Source: Crocinitomicaceae bacterium (GTDB lineage Bacteria; Bacteroidota; Bacteroidia; Flavobacteriales_D; Crocinitomicaceae). Taken from it: DNA of 40,961 bases. Below, piece after piece: positions 1-8,670 of the stretch. The stretch spans positions 1 to 40,961 of the forward strand of contig JAGNZC010000024.1 of the NCBI GenBank assembly GCA_017984635.1, read 5' to 3'. The notes below the pieces were generated by a model. It was given only the letters and a program-made list of their open reading frames with translations. It was not told where the DNA came from and ran no database searches. Numbering within the stretch: the first letter of the stretch is position 1; each line of letters starts with the position of its first letter. The position numbers were made by a program, and so were the translations under genes.

Positions 1-3000
1 AACCAATACAGTATATGAACCTGTTGCGATAGTATCATTCAAGGCATTTTGATCGCCATTGCTCCATAAATAGGAATAGCTAGGAGTTCCACCATTTGCA
101 ACAACCGTTGCTGTTCCTGTTGCATCTCCATGGCAAATAACTGGTGTAGTAGAACCATTAATAACTAGAAGTGTTGGTTGTGTGATTATTCCAATAATAG
201 AGTCAACACAATTATTCGTATCAGTAACAACAACAGAATACGTTCCAAAAGGATAATTGACTAAATCTTGATTGGATGTTGAATCGGACCAAAAATAAGT
301 GTACGGAATAGTTCCTCCACTTGGTGTTAAATTGACAACGCCATTACTACCTCCGAAACAAGAAACATTGGTAATAGCAGTTGTTAATGAAAGAGGTGCT
401 ATAGGTTGAGTGATTGTCACAGAAACAGGGAGAATACAATTGTTCCCATCAGTTATTGTGATTAAATAATTACCAGCAATTAATGTATCAATGTCTTGTG
501 TTGTTTCAGAATTGGACCATGAATAAGTATAATTCCCAACACCACCTGCAGGAGTAATATCTATTGCGCCTGTATTGAAACCAAAACATTTAACATTTAC
601 ATGATTTTCAGTCGCAGAAACAACAGTTGCTGGTTCAAAAATAGTATCTGAAAGAATTAATATACAATTGTGACTATCTTTTATAGTAACCGAATAGTTA
701 CCAGCAGTTAGATTTTGAATATCTTGTGATGTTTGATTGTTCGTCCAAATATACGTGTAAGGTGTAATTCCTCCTGCAACATTCACATCTACAGAGCCCG
801 TTGCCAACGTTCTACACAAAACATCAACAGATGAAATGGTTCCAGAAACAGGCGTTGCAGGTTGATTAATAACAACAGAAATAAAAGCACCACATGAGTT
901 AGTATCTGTAACATCCACCGCATACGTTCCAATAGGAAGATTATTCAAATCTTGAGATGTAGCACCTGTGTTCCAAGCATAGGCATACCCGGGTGTTCCA
1001 TATTGAATAGAAAGGTTGATTGTACCATCACTTCCAGCAAAACATTGAACGTCAGTTTTTACAATAGACAAAATCATAGAATTATTGGGATCCAAGACTG
1101 TTGCAGAAATCGTATCGTTACATCCATTTGCATCTGTAACTAAAACATAGTAAAATCCTTGATTCAAACTGTCTAAATCTGGAGTAGTTTTAAAATTATT
1201 CCACAAATAGTTGTATGGACTTGTTCCTCCTGTTACAGTTAAATCAATGGTGCCTTGCGTTCCACCAACACACAATGCATCTGTATGTGTGATTCCTAAT
1301 GTTAAGGGCATAACAGGTTGTGTTACTTGATACGTTGAACTATCCGAACAACCTTTTGAATCTAAAACGATTACCTCATAATTCCCTAATATAAGAGAAT
1401 CTATGTCTTGAGCTATTTGTCCATTTGACCAAGTATAAGAATAAGGTGCAGTTCCACCTGTAACCGATAAATTTATCGCCCCATCTGAACCATTGTGACA
1501 TTTTACAGCATCTATTACAGCGGTCAATGCAATAGGTGCAAGCGGTTGAGGAATATTGATTGTATCGGTAGTCAGAACACATAAATGCGCATCTGTTATG
1601 GTTAATTGATAATTACCAGTTAAAACAGTGTCAATATCTTCTGTTGTTGCAGCATTTGTCCAAACGAATGTGTAAGGTGCAGTTCCACCAGCGGGAGTAA
1701 TATTAATTGCACCTGTTGCATCTCCATAACAGTTGATTGATGTAACAATTGAAGTGTAACTTAATGCATTCGATGGCTCAGTTAATTGAATCGTATCGTA
1801 ATAAAGACATGAATTTGCATCTGTAATACTAACAGAATAAGTGCCACTTAATAAACTATCAATATCTTGTGTGGTTTGACCATTCGACCATAAATAATTG
1901 TATGGAGTAGTGCCACCATTTACAGTTAAATCAATCCCTCCAGTTGAAAAACTTTTACAAAGTATGTCAACATGTGTATCACTTGAACTTAAAGGAGCTG
2001 TTGGTTGTGTTAGCGTTACAGAAAGAGATTTGCTACATCCATTAGTATCCGTTACAACAACAGTGTATGTTCCAATGCTTAAGTTGGAAAGGTTTTGTGA
2101 GTTAGTATTATTCGACCAGGAAAAGGTATATGGGGCCGTTCCACCTGTAACTGCTAAATTAATTGTTCCATTAGAACCTCCAAAGCAGGATATGTTTTGA
2201 TGCGATTCAGAAAGTTGAATTTCTGAAGGTTGAGTTAAAATAATTGTATCAATAACAACACATTGATTAGCATCTGTAATGGTTACAGTGTTGTTTCCTG
2301 CAATTAAATTTGTTGGGTTGGATAAGGTAGAACCGTTGTTCCAAAGATAAGAATAAGGTCCAACGCCTCCTGTTCCTGTAATAGTTGCACCACCGTTGTT
2401 TCCATTAAAACAACTGATGTTTGCACCATTGAAATTAGAAAGGTTGTTGAAATTGCCCCCCAAAAGTGTTGGTTGCAGAATCGTAAAATTATTTGTTACA
2501 ACACAACTATGAACATCGGTAACTTGAATTGAATATGTTCCTGCTGAAACGTTTGATAGGGTAGATGAAGTTGTTGAATTTGACCACAAATAAGAATAAG
2601 GAGCGGTTCCATTTGTTACTGCAACACTCAGACTTCCATTTGTTCCTCCGAAACAAGAAACCGAATTATTTGAATTCTGAGTAATTTGCATCGCAGGCTG
2701 TGTACCAACGGTTACAGAAGTAGTTCCTGTACAACCATTTGAAAGTGTTATGGAGCAAATGTATGTACCTGGAAGTAAGCCTGTTGCTGTACTTGTTGTT
2801 TGTCCTAATGGATCATTCCACAAATAAGTAGCTGTAAGTCCTGAATTGCCATTTTGCATATTGAAAGTTGCACTGGCAGTTCCGTTATTTGCAGTGCTAC
2901 AATAAGCAGGAGTAGAGGTAGAGCTGTAAGTTGCTGTAATTGTTGGTATGGTAACACTAATTGTTACAGGATTAAAGTTTTGATTTGTTACAGGACTAGG

Positions 3001-3200
3001 AGAGGAATTTATCGTTACAGAATAAGTACCTGCAGCTAAATTTGAGACTGAAGGAGTTGTAGGATTTCCTGGCGTGTTCCATAAATAAGTATAGGGAGGA
3101 TAGCCCCCAGAAGGAGTTGCTGTTGCTGTTCCATTCGAATAGCCACATGCAGCTCCAGTTTTAGCAACTGTACCTGTGAAATTAATATTACAATTGATGC
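1..3200 (-). repeat. Tandem SprB-type coding repeats (at least 14 units)
   Basis: Diverged direct repeats of about 215-235 bp inside the surface-protein gene. Each encodes one Ig-like SprB unit ending in a proline-containing linker (TQPxxPL or similar). The recurring codons for PYxYLWSN and for TDxNxC are the easiest landmarks. The two units nearest the N-terminus (about 2700-3200) are the most divergent and lack the canonical CFGG start; the others are more alike. The array continues past base 1. Confidence 0.85.
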
Positions 3201-3684
3201 TTCCTGTTGAAGGTAAATTAGCATTTTGAGCTAATGTAATTGTACCAGCACCTCCACTAAAATTGGTAGTTAATAATATGTATACTTGTCCTGCAATAGC
3301 ATTGGCTATATCTACATACTCAGTATTTGAACCTGAAAAAGAACAATCGACAGTTGCACTTGGTATTAAAGTAGGGCATCCTGCTGCTACACTTGTAAAA
3401 GGGCCGTACAATGCAAAGTCAACATCAGAAGGAAATCCATTATTACCTATTTGTGTCAAGGTTAAGTGTATGGTTCCACTTGTTGAAATACCTAAAGCGA
3501 GCCAGTTTGCATTGGGTGTTGCACCCAAACAACCATATTGGCCAATAGTTGGTGTGCCTGTTAAACTAGTATAAGTTCCTGAAGTTGAGCATCCTGCTTG
3601 TGCGCATGTAGCGCCTGGATTTACTTGTGCATAAATAATAAGGTTGACAAAAAGAATAAAAATTATTAAAAACTGCTTAATCAT
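1..3684 (-). CDS. Secreted SprB-repeat giant surface protein (5' part, runs off left edge)
   Basis: The minus strand is open from ATG 3684-3682 to base 1, exactly 1228 codons with no stop, so the gene continues outside the window. The N-terminus (MIKQFLIIFILFVNLIIYAQ) is a signal peptide. Residues about 20-160 form a globular N-terminal region, followed by at least 14 tandem units of about 75 residues. Typical units carry C-x-G-x-x-G near the start, then GGTxPYxYLWSNG, then AGTYxVTITDxNxC, which is the SprB-repeat pattern. Each unit usually holds two Cys. In Bacteroidota such proteins are exported by the type IX system and act as surface adhesins or gliding-associated proteins; the C-terminal sorting domain would lie beyond the edge, so secretion route and role are inferred. 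No strong SD sequence precedes the start. The gene stands alone, with 103 bp to the next one. Confidence 0.9.
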   Translation of the reverse strand, partial: MIKQFLIIFILFVNLIIYAQVNPGATCAQAGCSTSGTYTSLTGTPTIGQYGCLGATPNANWLALGISTSGTIHLTLTQIGNNGFPSDVDFALYGPFTSVAAGCPTLIPSATVDCSFSGSNTEYVDIANAIAGQVYILLTTNFSGGAGTITLAQNANLPSTGSINCNINFTGTVAKTGAACGYSNGTATATPSGGYPPYTYLWNTPGNPTTPSVSNLAAGTYSVTINSSPSPVTNQNFNPVTISVTIPTITATYSSTSTPAYCSTANNGTASATFNMQNGNSGLTATYLWNDPLGQTTSTATGLLPGTYICSITLSNGCTGTTSVTVGTQPAMQITQNSNNSVSCFGGTNGSLSVAVTNGTAPYSYLWSNSTTSSTLSNVSAGTYSIQVTDVHSCVVTNNFTILQPTLLGGNFNNLSNFNGANISCFNGNNGGATITGTGGVGPYSYLWNNGSTLSNPTNLIAGNNTVTITDANQCVVIDTIILTQPSEIQLSESHQNISCFGGSNGTINLAVTGGTAPYTFSWSNNTNSQNLSNLSIGTYTVVVTDTNGCSKSLSVTLTQPTAPLSSSDTHVDILCKSFSTGGIDLTVNGGTTPYNYLWSNGQTTQDIDSLLSGTYSVSITDANSCLYYDTIQLTEPSNALSYTSIVTSINCYGDATGAINITPAGGTAPYTFVWTNAATTEDIDTVLTGNYQLTITDAHLCVLTTDTINIPQPLAPIALTAVIDAVKCHNGSDGAINLSVTGGTAPYSYTWSNGQIAQDIDSLILGNYEVIVLDSKGCSDSSTYQVTQPVMPLTLGITHTDALCVGGTQGTIDLTVTGGTSPYNYLWNNFKTTPDLDSLNQGFYYVLVTDANGCNDTISATVLDPNNSMILSIVKTDVQCFAGSDGTINLSIQYGTPGYAYAWNTGATSQDLNNLPIGTYAVDVTDTNSCGAFISVVINQPATPVSGTISSVDVLCRTLATGSVDVNVAGGITPYTYIWTNNQTSQDIQNLTAGNYSVTIKDSHNCILILSDTIFEPATVVSATENHVNVKCFGFNTGAIDITPAGGVGNYTYSWSNSETTQDIDTLIAGNYLITITDGNNCILPVSVTITQPIAPLSLTTAITNVSCFGGSNGVVNLTPSGGTIPYTYFWSDSTSNQDLVNYPFGTYSVVVTDTNNCVDSIIGIITQPTLLVINGSTTPVICHGDATGTATVVANGGTPSYSYLWSNGDQNALNDTIATGSYTVLV

Positions 3685-3787
3685 TCACTTATATTTATTG
3701 TTCGATTAAAATCTTCTGAAGTAGTTAGTACATAAACGTATAAACGTTAAAAAAGTTGGTTGTTAAATGTTTTTTTTTAATAATAAT

Positions 3788-4369
3788 TTAAATAATATTC
3801 CTGAATGTCAAATTAATTCTGGGATCGTTTACCTTTTTGGTTTTAGCAATTTGATGTTTCCAATGGTGTTGTAATTCACCCCCCATAATCAATAAACTAC
3901 CGTGATTTAGATGAAAAGAATGTTGTTCTTTTGTAGTGTTGTGTTTTAAATCAAATCGTCTTGTTGCACCCAAACTAAGCGATGCGATGATCGGATTCTT
4001 CCCTAGTTCTGGTTCATTGTCAGCGTGCCAACCATTGCTGTCGTTACCCGTTCGGTATAAATTCAATAATACAGAATTAAAAGTGGTGTCAATTTTCAAA
4101 GAGATTTTTTGCCTGATTTCATTTAATTCTCTCGTGAATTCATGTGTTATTAAACGTTGACCTGAATAGCCATAACTTTTTTGATTGTCAGCATAAAAAG
4201 CTTCTAATCTTGGTGTGGCGTATTTTTTTCCAAATAAAACGATTTCTCCCTGCTGCCATTGAATGGTTTGATAAAGATTTTCGAATAGTTGATTGGAAGT
4301 ATCTTCTGTTAAAAATGAAGGAAAATGAATAATCCACCCATCTTGGAGTTCAATTTTTTGCTTATTCAT
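3788..4369 (-). CDS. alkB: AlkB-type 2-oxoglutarate/Fe(II) dioxygenase
   Basis: 193 residues, the normal size for the compact ALKBH2/AlkB repair group, which oxidatively removes N-alkyl adducts (1-meA, 3-meC) from DNA or RNA. The iron ligands are visible as H115-x-D117 (in GWHADNE) and H172 (in HHWKHQIAK). The 2-oxoglutarate-binding arginines are in the C-terminal RINLTFR motif (R184, R190). The substrate-side LSLGATRRFDLKH stretch is also typical. Its ATG overlaps the stop of the DUF218 gene by one base (TAATG), so the two are probably co-transcribed and translationally coupled. There is no ada gene or other adaptive-response gene beside it. Function is assigned by family motifs. Confidence 0.9.
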   Translation of the reverse strand: MNKQKIELQDGWIIHFPSFLTEDTSNQLFENLYQTIQWQQGEIVLFGKKYATPRLEAFYADNQKSYGYSGQRLITHEFTRELNEIRQKISLKIDTTFNSVLLNLYRTGNDSNGWHADNEPELGKNPIIASLSLGATRRFDLKHNTTKEQHSFHLNHGSLLIMGGELQHHWKHQIAKTKKVNDPRINLTFRNII

Positions 4370-5139
4370 TAATCGATGTATCCAACTAAGTCATATGTCA
4401 AATATCCGAAGATTTCTTTGGTTAAATGATTCCATTTTTCCAAATAATCTACATTAGGAATAAAGTATTGATCCCAAAAGTAGCTTCTTTTTTCACTTGT
4501 AAATAAATCTGTAGAAAAAGGAGTAACATTCATTTTTTCATTCTCAAAACATGCAATTGATCTCCGCATGTGTAAGCCTGAAGTGATTAATAAATAGCGG
4601 GTTAAATGTGGATAGGATCTATTTAAAATATTTTGAGTTTCGACCGCGTTTTCATGCGTGTTTCTTGAAGTTTCTTCTGTTATTATATCTTGCTCTGGAA
4701 TTCCCCATAATACTAATGTTGTTTTAAATTGTTTTGCTTCGTGTAAACCTCTATCGGTTATGTAACCACTATCACCAGAAATCAATATTTTTTTAATTTT
4801 CTTCATTTTGTATAAAGAAATTGCTTGCCAAATTCGATCTCCTCCACGTCTAATACTTATTCTATTTAATTCAGTGTCATATTCAGCCATTCCAGTTAAT
4901 ACTATTCCAACATCGTATCGTTTTGTATTCTCTAAGGTTGTTCCATGAACTTCCCATATTCTTGCTGCTTCTAAAAATAAAAAAGGATTCGTAAATAATA
5001 CAATTAGTGCTAAAGATGACCATTTTGCAATCGTTTTAACGCGTTGTTTTTTCCAAAACAGAAAAATCAAACTACTTACTACAAACCAAGTAAAAGGTGA
5101 AAGTAAGAATAATGTCGCTTTTGATAAGATAAAAAACAT
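4369..5139 (-). CDS. DUF218 (YdcF/SanA/ElyC-like) membrane protein
   Basis: 256 residues. Two hydrophobic segments lie at about residues 5-25 and 36-54, and then a DUF218 domain. Domain landmarks are the IVLTGM strand (about 79-84), the RGGDRIWQAISLYK helix, the ILISGDSG strand and the ETSRNTHENA motif typical of the family. Members such as ElyC and SanA affect envelope polymer synthesis or barrier function, but the reaction is not settled, so only an envelope-related role is suggested. It is the first gene of a two-gene unit with alkB. A -7 type promoter element ends 4 nt before the ATG. Confidence 0.85.
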   Translation of the reverse strand: MFFILSKATLFLLSPFTWFVVSSLIFLFWKKQRVKTIAKWSSLALIVLFTNPFLFLEAARIWEVHGTTLENTKRYDVGIVLTGMAEYDTELNRISIRRGGDRIWQAISLYKMKKIKKILISGDSGYITDRGLHEAKQFKTTLVLWGIPEQDIITEETSRNTHENAVETQNILNRSYPHLTRYLLITSGLHMRRSIACFENEKMNVTPFSTDLFTSEKRSYFWDQYFIPNVDYLEKWNHLTKEIFGYLTYDLVGYID

Positions 5140-5143
5140 GTTA

Positions 5144-5151
5144 CAAATGTA
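5144..5151 (-). promoter_or_regulatory. Candidate -7 element TACATTTG for the DUF218-alkB unit
   Basis: On the minus strand TACATTTG matches the Bacteroidota -7 consensus TAnnTTTG. It ends 4 nt before the ATG at 5139, so transcription would begin at or next to the start codon. No good -33 TTG is visible at the expected spacing, which lowers confidence. Confidence 0.4.
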
Positions 5152-5366
5152 TGAAAATTGTATGTTTTTTATAAATAATATTTACTTGAATGGTTTATTA
5201 AATGTTTATAAAGTTGGATATTTTAGTTTTTTTTCTTAACTTTCAATTAGTGTTAACCATTTCTTTCTTCGTTAATTATATGTATTATTTTGATAATTCA
5301 ATCTTCAATCTTTTATCTTGCTCGAGTTGCACAATTAGTAGTTAATTTTTTAAAAATAAAATCATT

Positions 5367-5828
5367 ATGAGTTCAGGAACTTTTTCCCAACTTTATGTAC
5401 AACTTGTATTTGCTGTTCAAGGGCGTCAAAATCTAATTTTACCAGCTTGGGAAGATGAATTGTACAAATACATTACAGGAATTATCCAACTTAAAGGCCA
5501 GAAATTATTAGCTATTAATGGAATGCCTGATCATGTTCATATTTTAATAAGTATGAAACCAACTTGTTGTTTGTCAGATTTGGTGCGTGAAGTAAAAAAA
5601 TCTTCTAACAGTTTTATAAAATCAAAGGGTTTTGTGAATGGGAAATTTGAGTGGCAATCTGGATTTGGTGCTTTTTCGTATAGTCAAACAGCTGTTAAAA
5701 ATGTAATTTCATATATTGATAATCAAAAAAATCATCATAAAAAGAGAAAATTTAAAGATGAATACCTATTATTTTTGAAAAAATTTGAAGTTGAATACAA
5801 AGAAGAATATTTGTTTGAATGGATTTGA
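5367..5828 (+). CDS. IS200/IS605-like (RAYT-type) Y1 transposase
   Basis: 153 residues, full length for the TnpA-Y1/HUH family that cuts single-stranded DNA at hairpins. The metal-binding HUH motif is H56-V57-H58 in NGMPDHVHIL. The nucleophilic tyrosine is most likely Y116 in the helix SYIDNQKNHHKK. The ending EVEYxEEYLFEWI is typical of Bacteroidota members. There is no TnpB. Instead of clear left and right ends, the 280 bp downstream hold five short hairpins, which fits a REP-associated (RAYT) domesticated transposase better than an intact insertion sequence. The ORF is intact. AT-rich spacer of about 230 bp precedes it. Confidence 0.9.
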   Translation: MSSGTFSQLYVQLVFAVQGRQNLILPAWEDELYKYITGIIQLKGQKLLAINGMPDHVHILISMKPTCCLSDLVREVKKSSNSFIKSKGFVNGKFEWQSGFGAFSYSQTAVKNVISYIDNQKNHHKKRKFKDEYLLFLKKFEVEYKEEYLFEWI

Positions 5829-5837
5829 AAATTTATT

Positions 5838-5853
5838 CGACCCTTTTGGGTCG
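5838..5853. repeat. REP-like hairpin 1
   Basis: CGACCC-TTTT-GGGTCG: a perfect 6-bp stem with a 4-nt loop, 9 bp after the transposase stop codon. It shares the GACCC/GGGTC stem with the hairpins at 5943 and 5991. Confidence 0.75.
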
Positions 5854-5858
5854 TAATG

Positions 5859-5881
5859 CCCGCACGATTCTCGTGCTAGGG
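5859..5881. repeat. REP-like hairpin 2
   Basis: A 6-bp GCACGA/TCGTGC stem with loop TTC, extended by CCC/GGG across a 2-nt bulge. It belongs to the hairpin cluster following the transposase. Confidence 0.65.
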
Positions 5882-5886
5882 TTATT

Positions 5887-5903
5887 TCATCCCTACAGGA
5901 TGA
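5887..5903. repeat. REP-like hairpin 3
   Basis: TCATCC-CTACA-GGATGA: a perfect 6-bp stem with a 5-nt loop. The stem sequence differs from hairpins 1, 4 and 5, but size and position match the cluster. Confidence 0.65.
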
Positions 5904-5942
5904 TGATTCTATGATTATTTTTAACTTTTCATCTCTTTGCTA

Positions 5943-5958
5943 TGACCCATTAGGGTCA
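5943..5958. repeat. REP-like hairpin 4
   Basis: TGACCC-ATTA-GGGTCA: a 6-bp stem with a 4-nt loop. The core GACCC/GGGTC is identical to hairpins 1 and 5. Confidence 0.7.
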
Positions 5959-5990
5959 AATAGCACTAAAACCATAACACAAACCATTAC

Positions 5991-6007
5991 CGACCCTGAA
6001 TGGGTCG
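5991..6007. repeat. REP-like hairpin 5
   Basis: CGACCC-TGAAT-GGGTCG: a 6-bp stem identical to hairpin 1, with a different 5-nt loop. It is the last of the five hairpins between the transposase and the next gene. Confidence 0.7.
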
Positions 6008-6045
6008 AATATCTAACTTTATCATCTTTTATTATGTTGAAATAC

Positions 6046-6053
6046 TACATTTG
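6046..6053 (+). promoter_or_regulatory. Candidate -7 element TACATTTG upstream of the PNGase F-like gene
   Basis: TACATTTG matches TAnnTTTG and lies 55 bp before the ATG at 6109. No clear -33 TTG stands at 18-20 bp spacing. It lies just after the hairpin cluster. Confidence 0.35.
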
Positions 6054-6108
6054 ATACGACACCAATTTCACGCTTTTTACTAACTTTACCAACCACTAAT
6101 TAGATCAT

Positions 6109-7767
6109 ATGAAAGCTATTTTTTTTGTCATTTTTGTAGTTTTGTCCAGTAATTTATCGGCTCAAAACACGCTGAAAATAACCTATTTGAAACAAAATAA
6201 CGGACAAGTTATTCCGAACCAAGATCCTGTTGTTGTTTTTACTAATGCAAATCAAACAGTACTTTCAACGGAAAAGAACCTGCTGAATAAAGGTGCTTAT
6301 CCAATGGAAAACACCTTGATTAATAGATCTGATTTTTCTTACATTTTATCGGCTCAATTTAAAGATGGTACAAGTGTAAAAACAAAAGATTCGTTATCGA
6401 TTGCTCAGCAAAATTTTACATTGTTTGATGAGGTACGAAAAATAAAAGGATATACATGTAAGAAAGCTCAAACGGTTATCAATTCAAATACCATTGAATT
6501 ATGGTATACTTCTGATTTGAAAGTTGCTGGTTCTCCAACAGTTTTAGGTCAAAAGTTAGGACTTGTATTGGAAGTGATTCGAAATGGTTCTGTTTGGTTA
6601 ACAGTAGAATCAATTGAAAAAGTAATTGTTTTACCCTCGCTTCTTTCAGTATTTAAGTCTCCAGCTCCATTGGTTGATTTATTAACGTACCGAGATGAAT
6701 TATTTCAACATCGCTTTACGACCATTCCGATATTTAAACAAGTGAAATTAGCTGAAAAGCAAGATTCAACTCAAAGTGATTTACGCTATTTTACCAATGA
6801 ATCGATCGTATTAAAAAAAGTGAAGTTCCCTAAAATTGCTTCATCTTCACAGGTTTTTATTTCGGTGAACGAACAGTCTTCAGGTGATGCGTACGATAGA
6901 ACAGGTTCTGTTTTTATTGTTCCAATGAAAAAAGCGCAATCGTTTTTGGATGGACTCGAAAAAGGTGTTGCGACTTTACCAATTTATACAAATGGAAATG
7001 GCAAAGAATACCAAGGTGTTGTTACAACTTCTACTTTTGATCCATTGATTGAATTGGTTCGGTTTTTTACTCCATTTGGCGTTGGACAGTACAACACGAT
7101 ACAAATTAAAGGAAAAAAATGGGCGGAATCGGTTGATTACCGTCAAGACATTTCAGACCTTTCTTCTGAATTATCGGAACAAGAAGTCTATATCGGATTC
7201 ACTGTTTTTGGCAAGCATACCGTTTCTGTGAATGTGACGATTCATGAAGAAGAAGGCGTTGTTGCATCGGAGAAAAAAGTTGTCCCTTTATTTAATACTT
7301 TGAATGTTATGGAGTTTGCCGGACAAAATTACGGTACAATGTTTAGTAATGAAGAAGGTTTAAAAGTGGAATTTAATTTAGAGAAACCGATAAAAAATGC
7401 AAAGTTACGTTACATCACAACTGGACATGGTGGTTGGGAAAATGGAGATGAGTTTGTGCCTAAAAAGAATAGTTTATATTTAGATAATTCGTTGGTGCAT
7501 GCTTTTTATCCTTGGCGACAAGATTGTGGTGCGTTCCGAAATTCAAATCCCGCTTCTGGAAATTTTGGAAATGGATTGTCTTCCTCGGACTATAGTCGTT
7601 CAAATTGGTGCCCAGGAACAGCAACTAATCCTGTTTACATTGATTTAGGTGACTTGCAAAGTGGCTTACATACTATACACGTTAAAATTCCTTTAGGTCC
7701 TACTGAAGGGAATAGTTTTAGTGCTTGGAATGTTTCAGGTTGCATCATCGGAGAAGAACAAAAATAG
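6109..7767 (+). CDS. Secreted PNGase F-like peptide-N-glycosidase with GLPGLI-like N-terminal part
   Basis: 552 residues with signal peptide MKAIFFVIFVVLSSNLSAQ. Residues about 105-170 resemble the GLPGLI family (KIKGYTCKKA at 111-120, WYT at 132-134), although the GLPGLI signature itself is replaced by GQKLGLVLEV. Residues about 230-550 form the two PNGase F jelly-roll domains. YDRTG at 262-266 matches the N-domain motif holding the catalytic Asp (D263). TGHGGWENGDEF (H440, E444) and the later PWRQDC, NPASG, SSDYSRSNWCPGT and WNVSG motifs match the C-domain. The family cleaves N-glycans from asparagine, so this protein probably deglycosylates eukaryotic or bacterial N-glycoproteins outside the cell or in the periplasm. 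No type IX C-terminal domain is seen. Confidence 0.88.
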   Translation: MKAIFFVIFVVLSSNLSAQNTLKITYLKQNNGQVIPNQDPVVVFTNANQTVLSTEKNLLNKGAYPMENTLINRSDFSYILSAQFKDGTSVKTKDSLSIAQQNFTLFDEVRKIKGYTCKKAQTVINSNTIELWYTSDLKVAGSPTVLGQKLGLVLEVIRNGSVWLTVESIEKVIVLPSLLSVFKSPAPLVDLLTYRDELFQHRFTTIPIFKQVKLAEKQDSTQSDLRYFTNESIVLKKVKFPKIASSSQVFISVNEQSSGDAYDRTGSVFIVPMKKAQSFLDGLEKGVATLPIYTNGNGKEYQGVVTTSTFDPLIELVRFFTPFGVGQYNTIQIKGKKWAESVDYRQDISDLSSELSEQEVYIGFTVFGKHTVSVNVTIHEEEGVVASEKKVVPLFNTLNVMEFAGQNYGTMFSNEEGLKVEFNLEKPIKNAKLRYITTGHGGWENGDEFVPKKNSLYLDNSLVHAFYPWRQDCGAFRNSNPASGNFGNGLSSSDYSRSNWCPGTATNPVYIDLGDLQSGLHTIHVKIPLGPTEGNSFSAWNVSGCIIGEEQK

Positions 7768-7799
7768 ATTAGAGAAGAATTGCTTAATTTTACTAAAAA

Positions 7800-8651
7800 A
7801 TGGAAAATATGAAATGGTTAGAGGAGTTGTTTGGTGTTAAAGTTACAGACATCAATCAATTCATTGTTAAAATTGGAACCAACTTAATCATGGCTGTGCT
7901 TATTTTAGTCATAGGTTTTTGGTTGGCAAAAGTTTTGGCTAAAACTATGCGTAGAATTTTACGCACTAGTCATGTAGACGAAGGTTTAATTACATTCTCA
8001 GCAAGTTTTGTTTCAATGGTAGTTAAAGTGTTGGTAGTTGTAACTGCAATTACTCAATTAGGCGTTGAAATGACTTCTTTCGTAGCATTATTAGGTGCAG
8101 CAGGTTTAGCTATAGGTATGGCTTTTTCCGGAACATTATCGAACTTTGCTGGAGGAATTATGATATTAGTGTTAAAACCATTTAAAGTTGGAGATACCAT
8201 TTTAACGCAAGGTGAAAAAGGAGAAGTAAAGGAAATTCAGATTTTTAATACGTATTTATACACAACAGATAACAAAGTGATTATTTTACCGAATGGTCCT
8301 GTTGCCAATGGAAATATCACCAATTTCACGAAGGCTGACAAACGAAGAGTTGATTGGATGTTTTCTATTTCATATGGAGATGATTTTGAATTAGCTAAAT
8401 CATTATTAGCAAAATACGTAGCAGAAGACCAGCGCATTTTAAACGATCCCGAAGTATTTATTGGTATACACTTGTTAAATGCTTCTTCAGTTGATATTAC
8501 TATTAGAGCATGGGTTTTGACGGATGATGTTCAACCTGTTTTCTATGCTTTAAACGAAAAGGTATATGCTCAATTTGAAGCACATGGTTTACATTTCCCT
8601 TTCCCTCAAATGGATGTTCACATGAAAAACGAACTAACTTCCAAGAATTAA
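7800..8651 (+). CDS. MscS-family mechanosensitive ion channel
   Basis: 283 residues, close to E. coli MscS size. Three transmembrane segments lie at about residues 22-46, 62-84 and 87-115. The third is the pore helix with the Gly/Ala-rich pattern LGAAGLAIGMAFSGTLSNFA. Next come the beta domain (GDTI..GEKGEVKEIQIFNTYL, then PNGPVANGNITNF) and the alpha/beta C-terminal domain. The channel opens on membrane tension and releases solutes during hypo-osmotic shock. It starts 32 bp after the PNGase-like gene and ends 19 bp before the amidohydrolase, so read-through transcription is likely although the roles are unrelated. ATG 7809 is an alternative start. Confidence 0.93.
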   Translation: MENMKWLEELFGVKVTDINQFIVKIGTNLIMAVLILVIGFWLAKVLAKTMRRILRTSHVDEGLITFSASFVSMVVKVLVVVTAITQLGVEMTSFVALLGAAGLAIGMAFSGTLSNFAGGIMILVLKPFKVGDTILTQGEKGEVKEIQIFNTYLYTTDNKVIILPNGPVANGNITNFTKADKRRVDWMFSISYGDDFELAKSLLAKYVAEDQRILNDPEVFIGIHLLNASSVDITIRAWVLTDDVQPVFYALNEKVYAQFEAHGLHFPFPQMDVHMKNELTSKN

Positions 8652-8670
8652 TTTATTCGAATTTCCTACT

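Noticed and set aside
1..3200. CRISPR array or non-coding tandem repeats
   Set aside because: Units of about 225 bp are diverged and keep an open reading frame with protein-level conservation; there are no short identical repeats with unique spacers.
1898..3574. Plus-strand open frames (such as 1898-2200 and 3263-3574) as separate genes
   Set aside because: They are antisense to the uninterrupted minus-strand SprB-repeat frame, lack family resemblance, and arise from the repeat codons.
5367..5828. Complete IS200/IS605 insertion sequence
   Set aside because: No tnpB and no clear left and right end pair; the downstream hairpin cluster fits a RAYT-type unit better.
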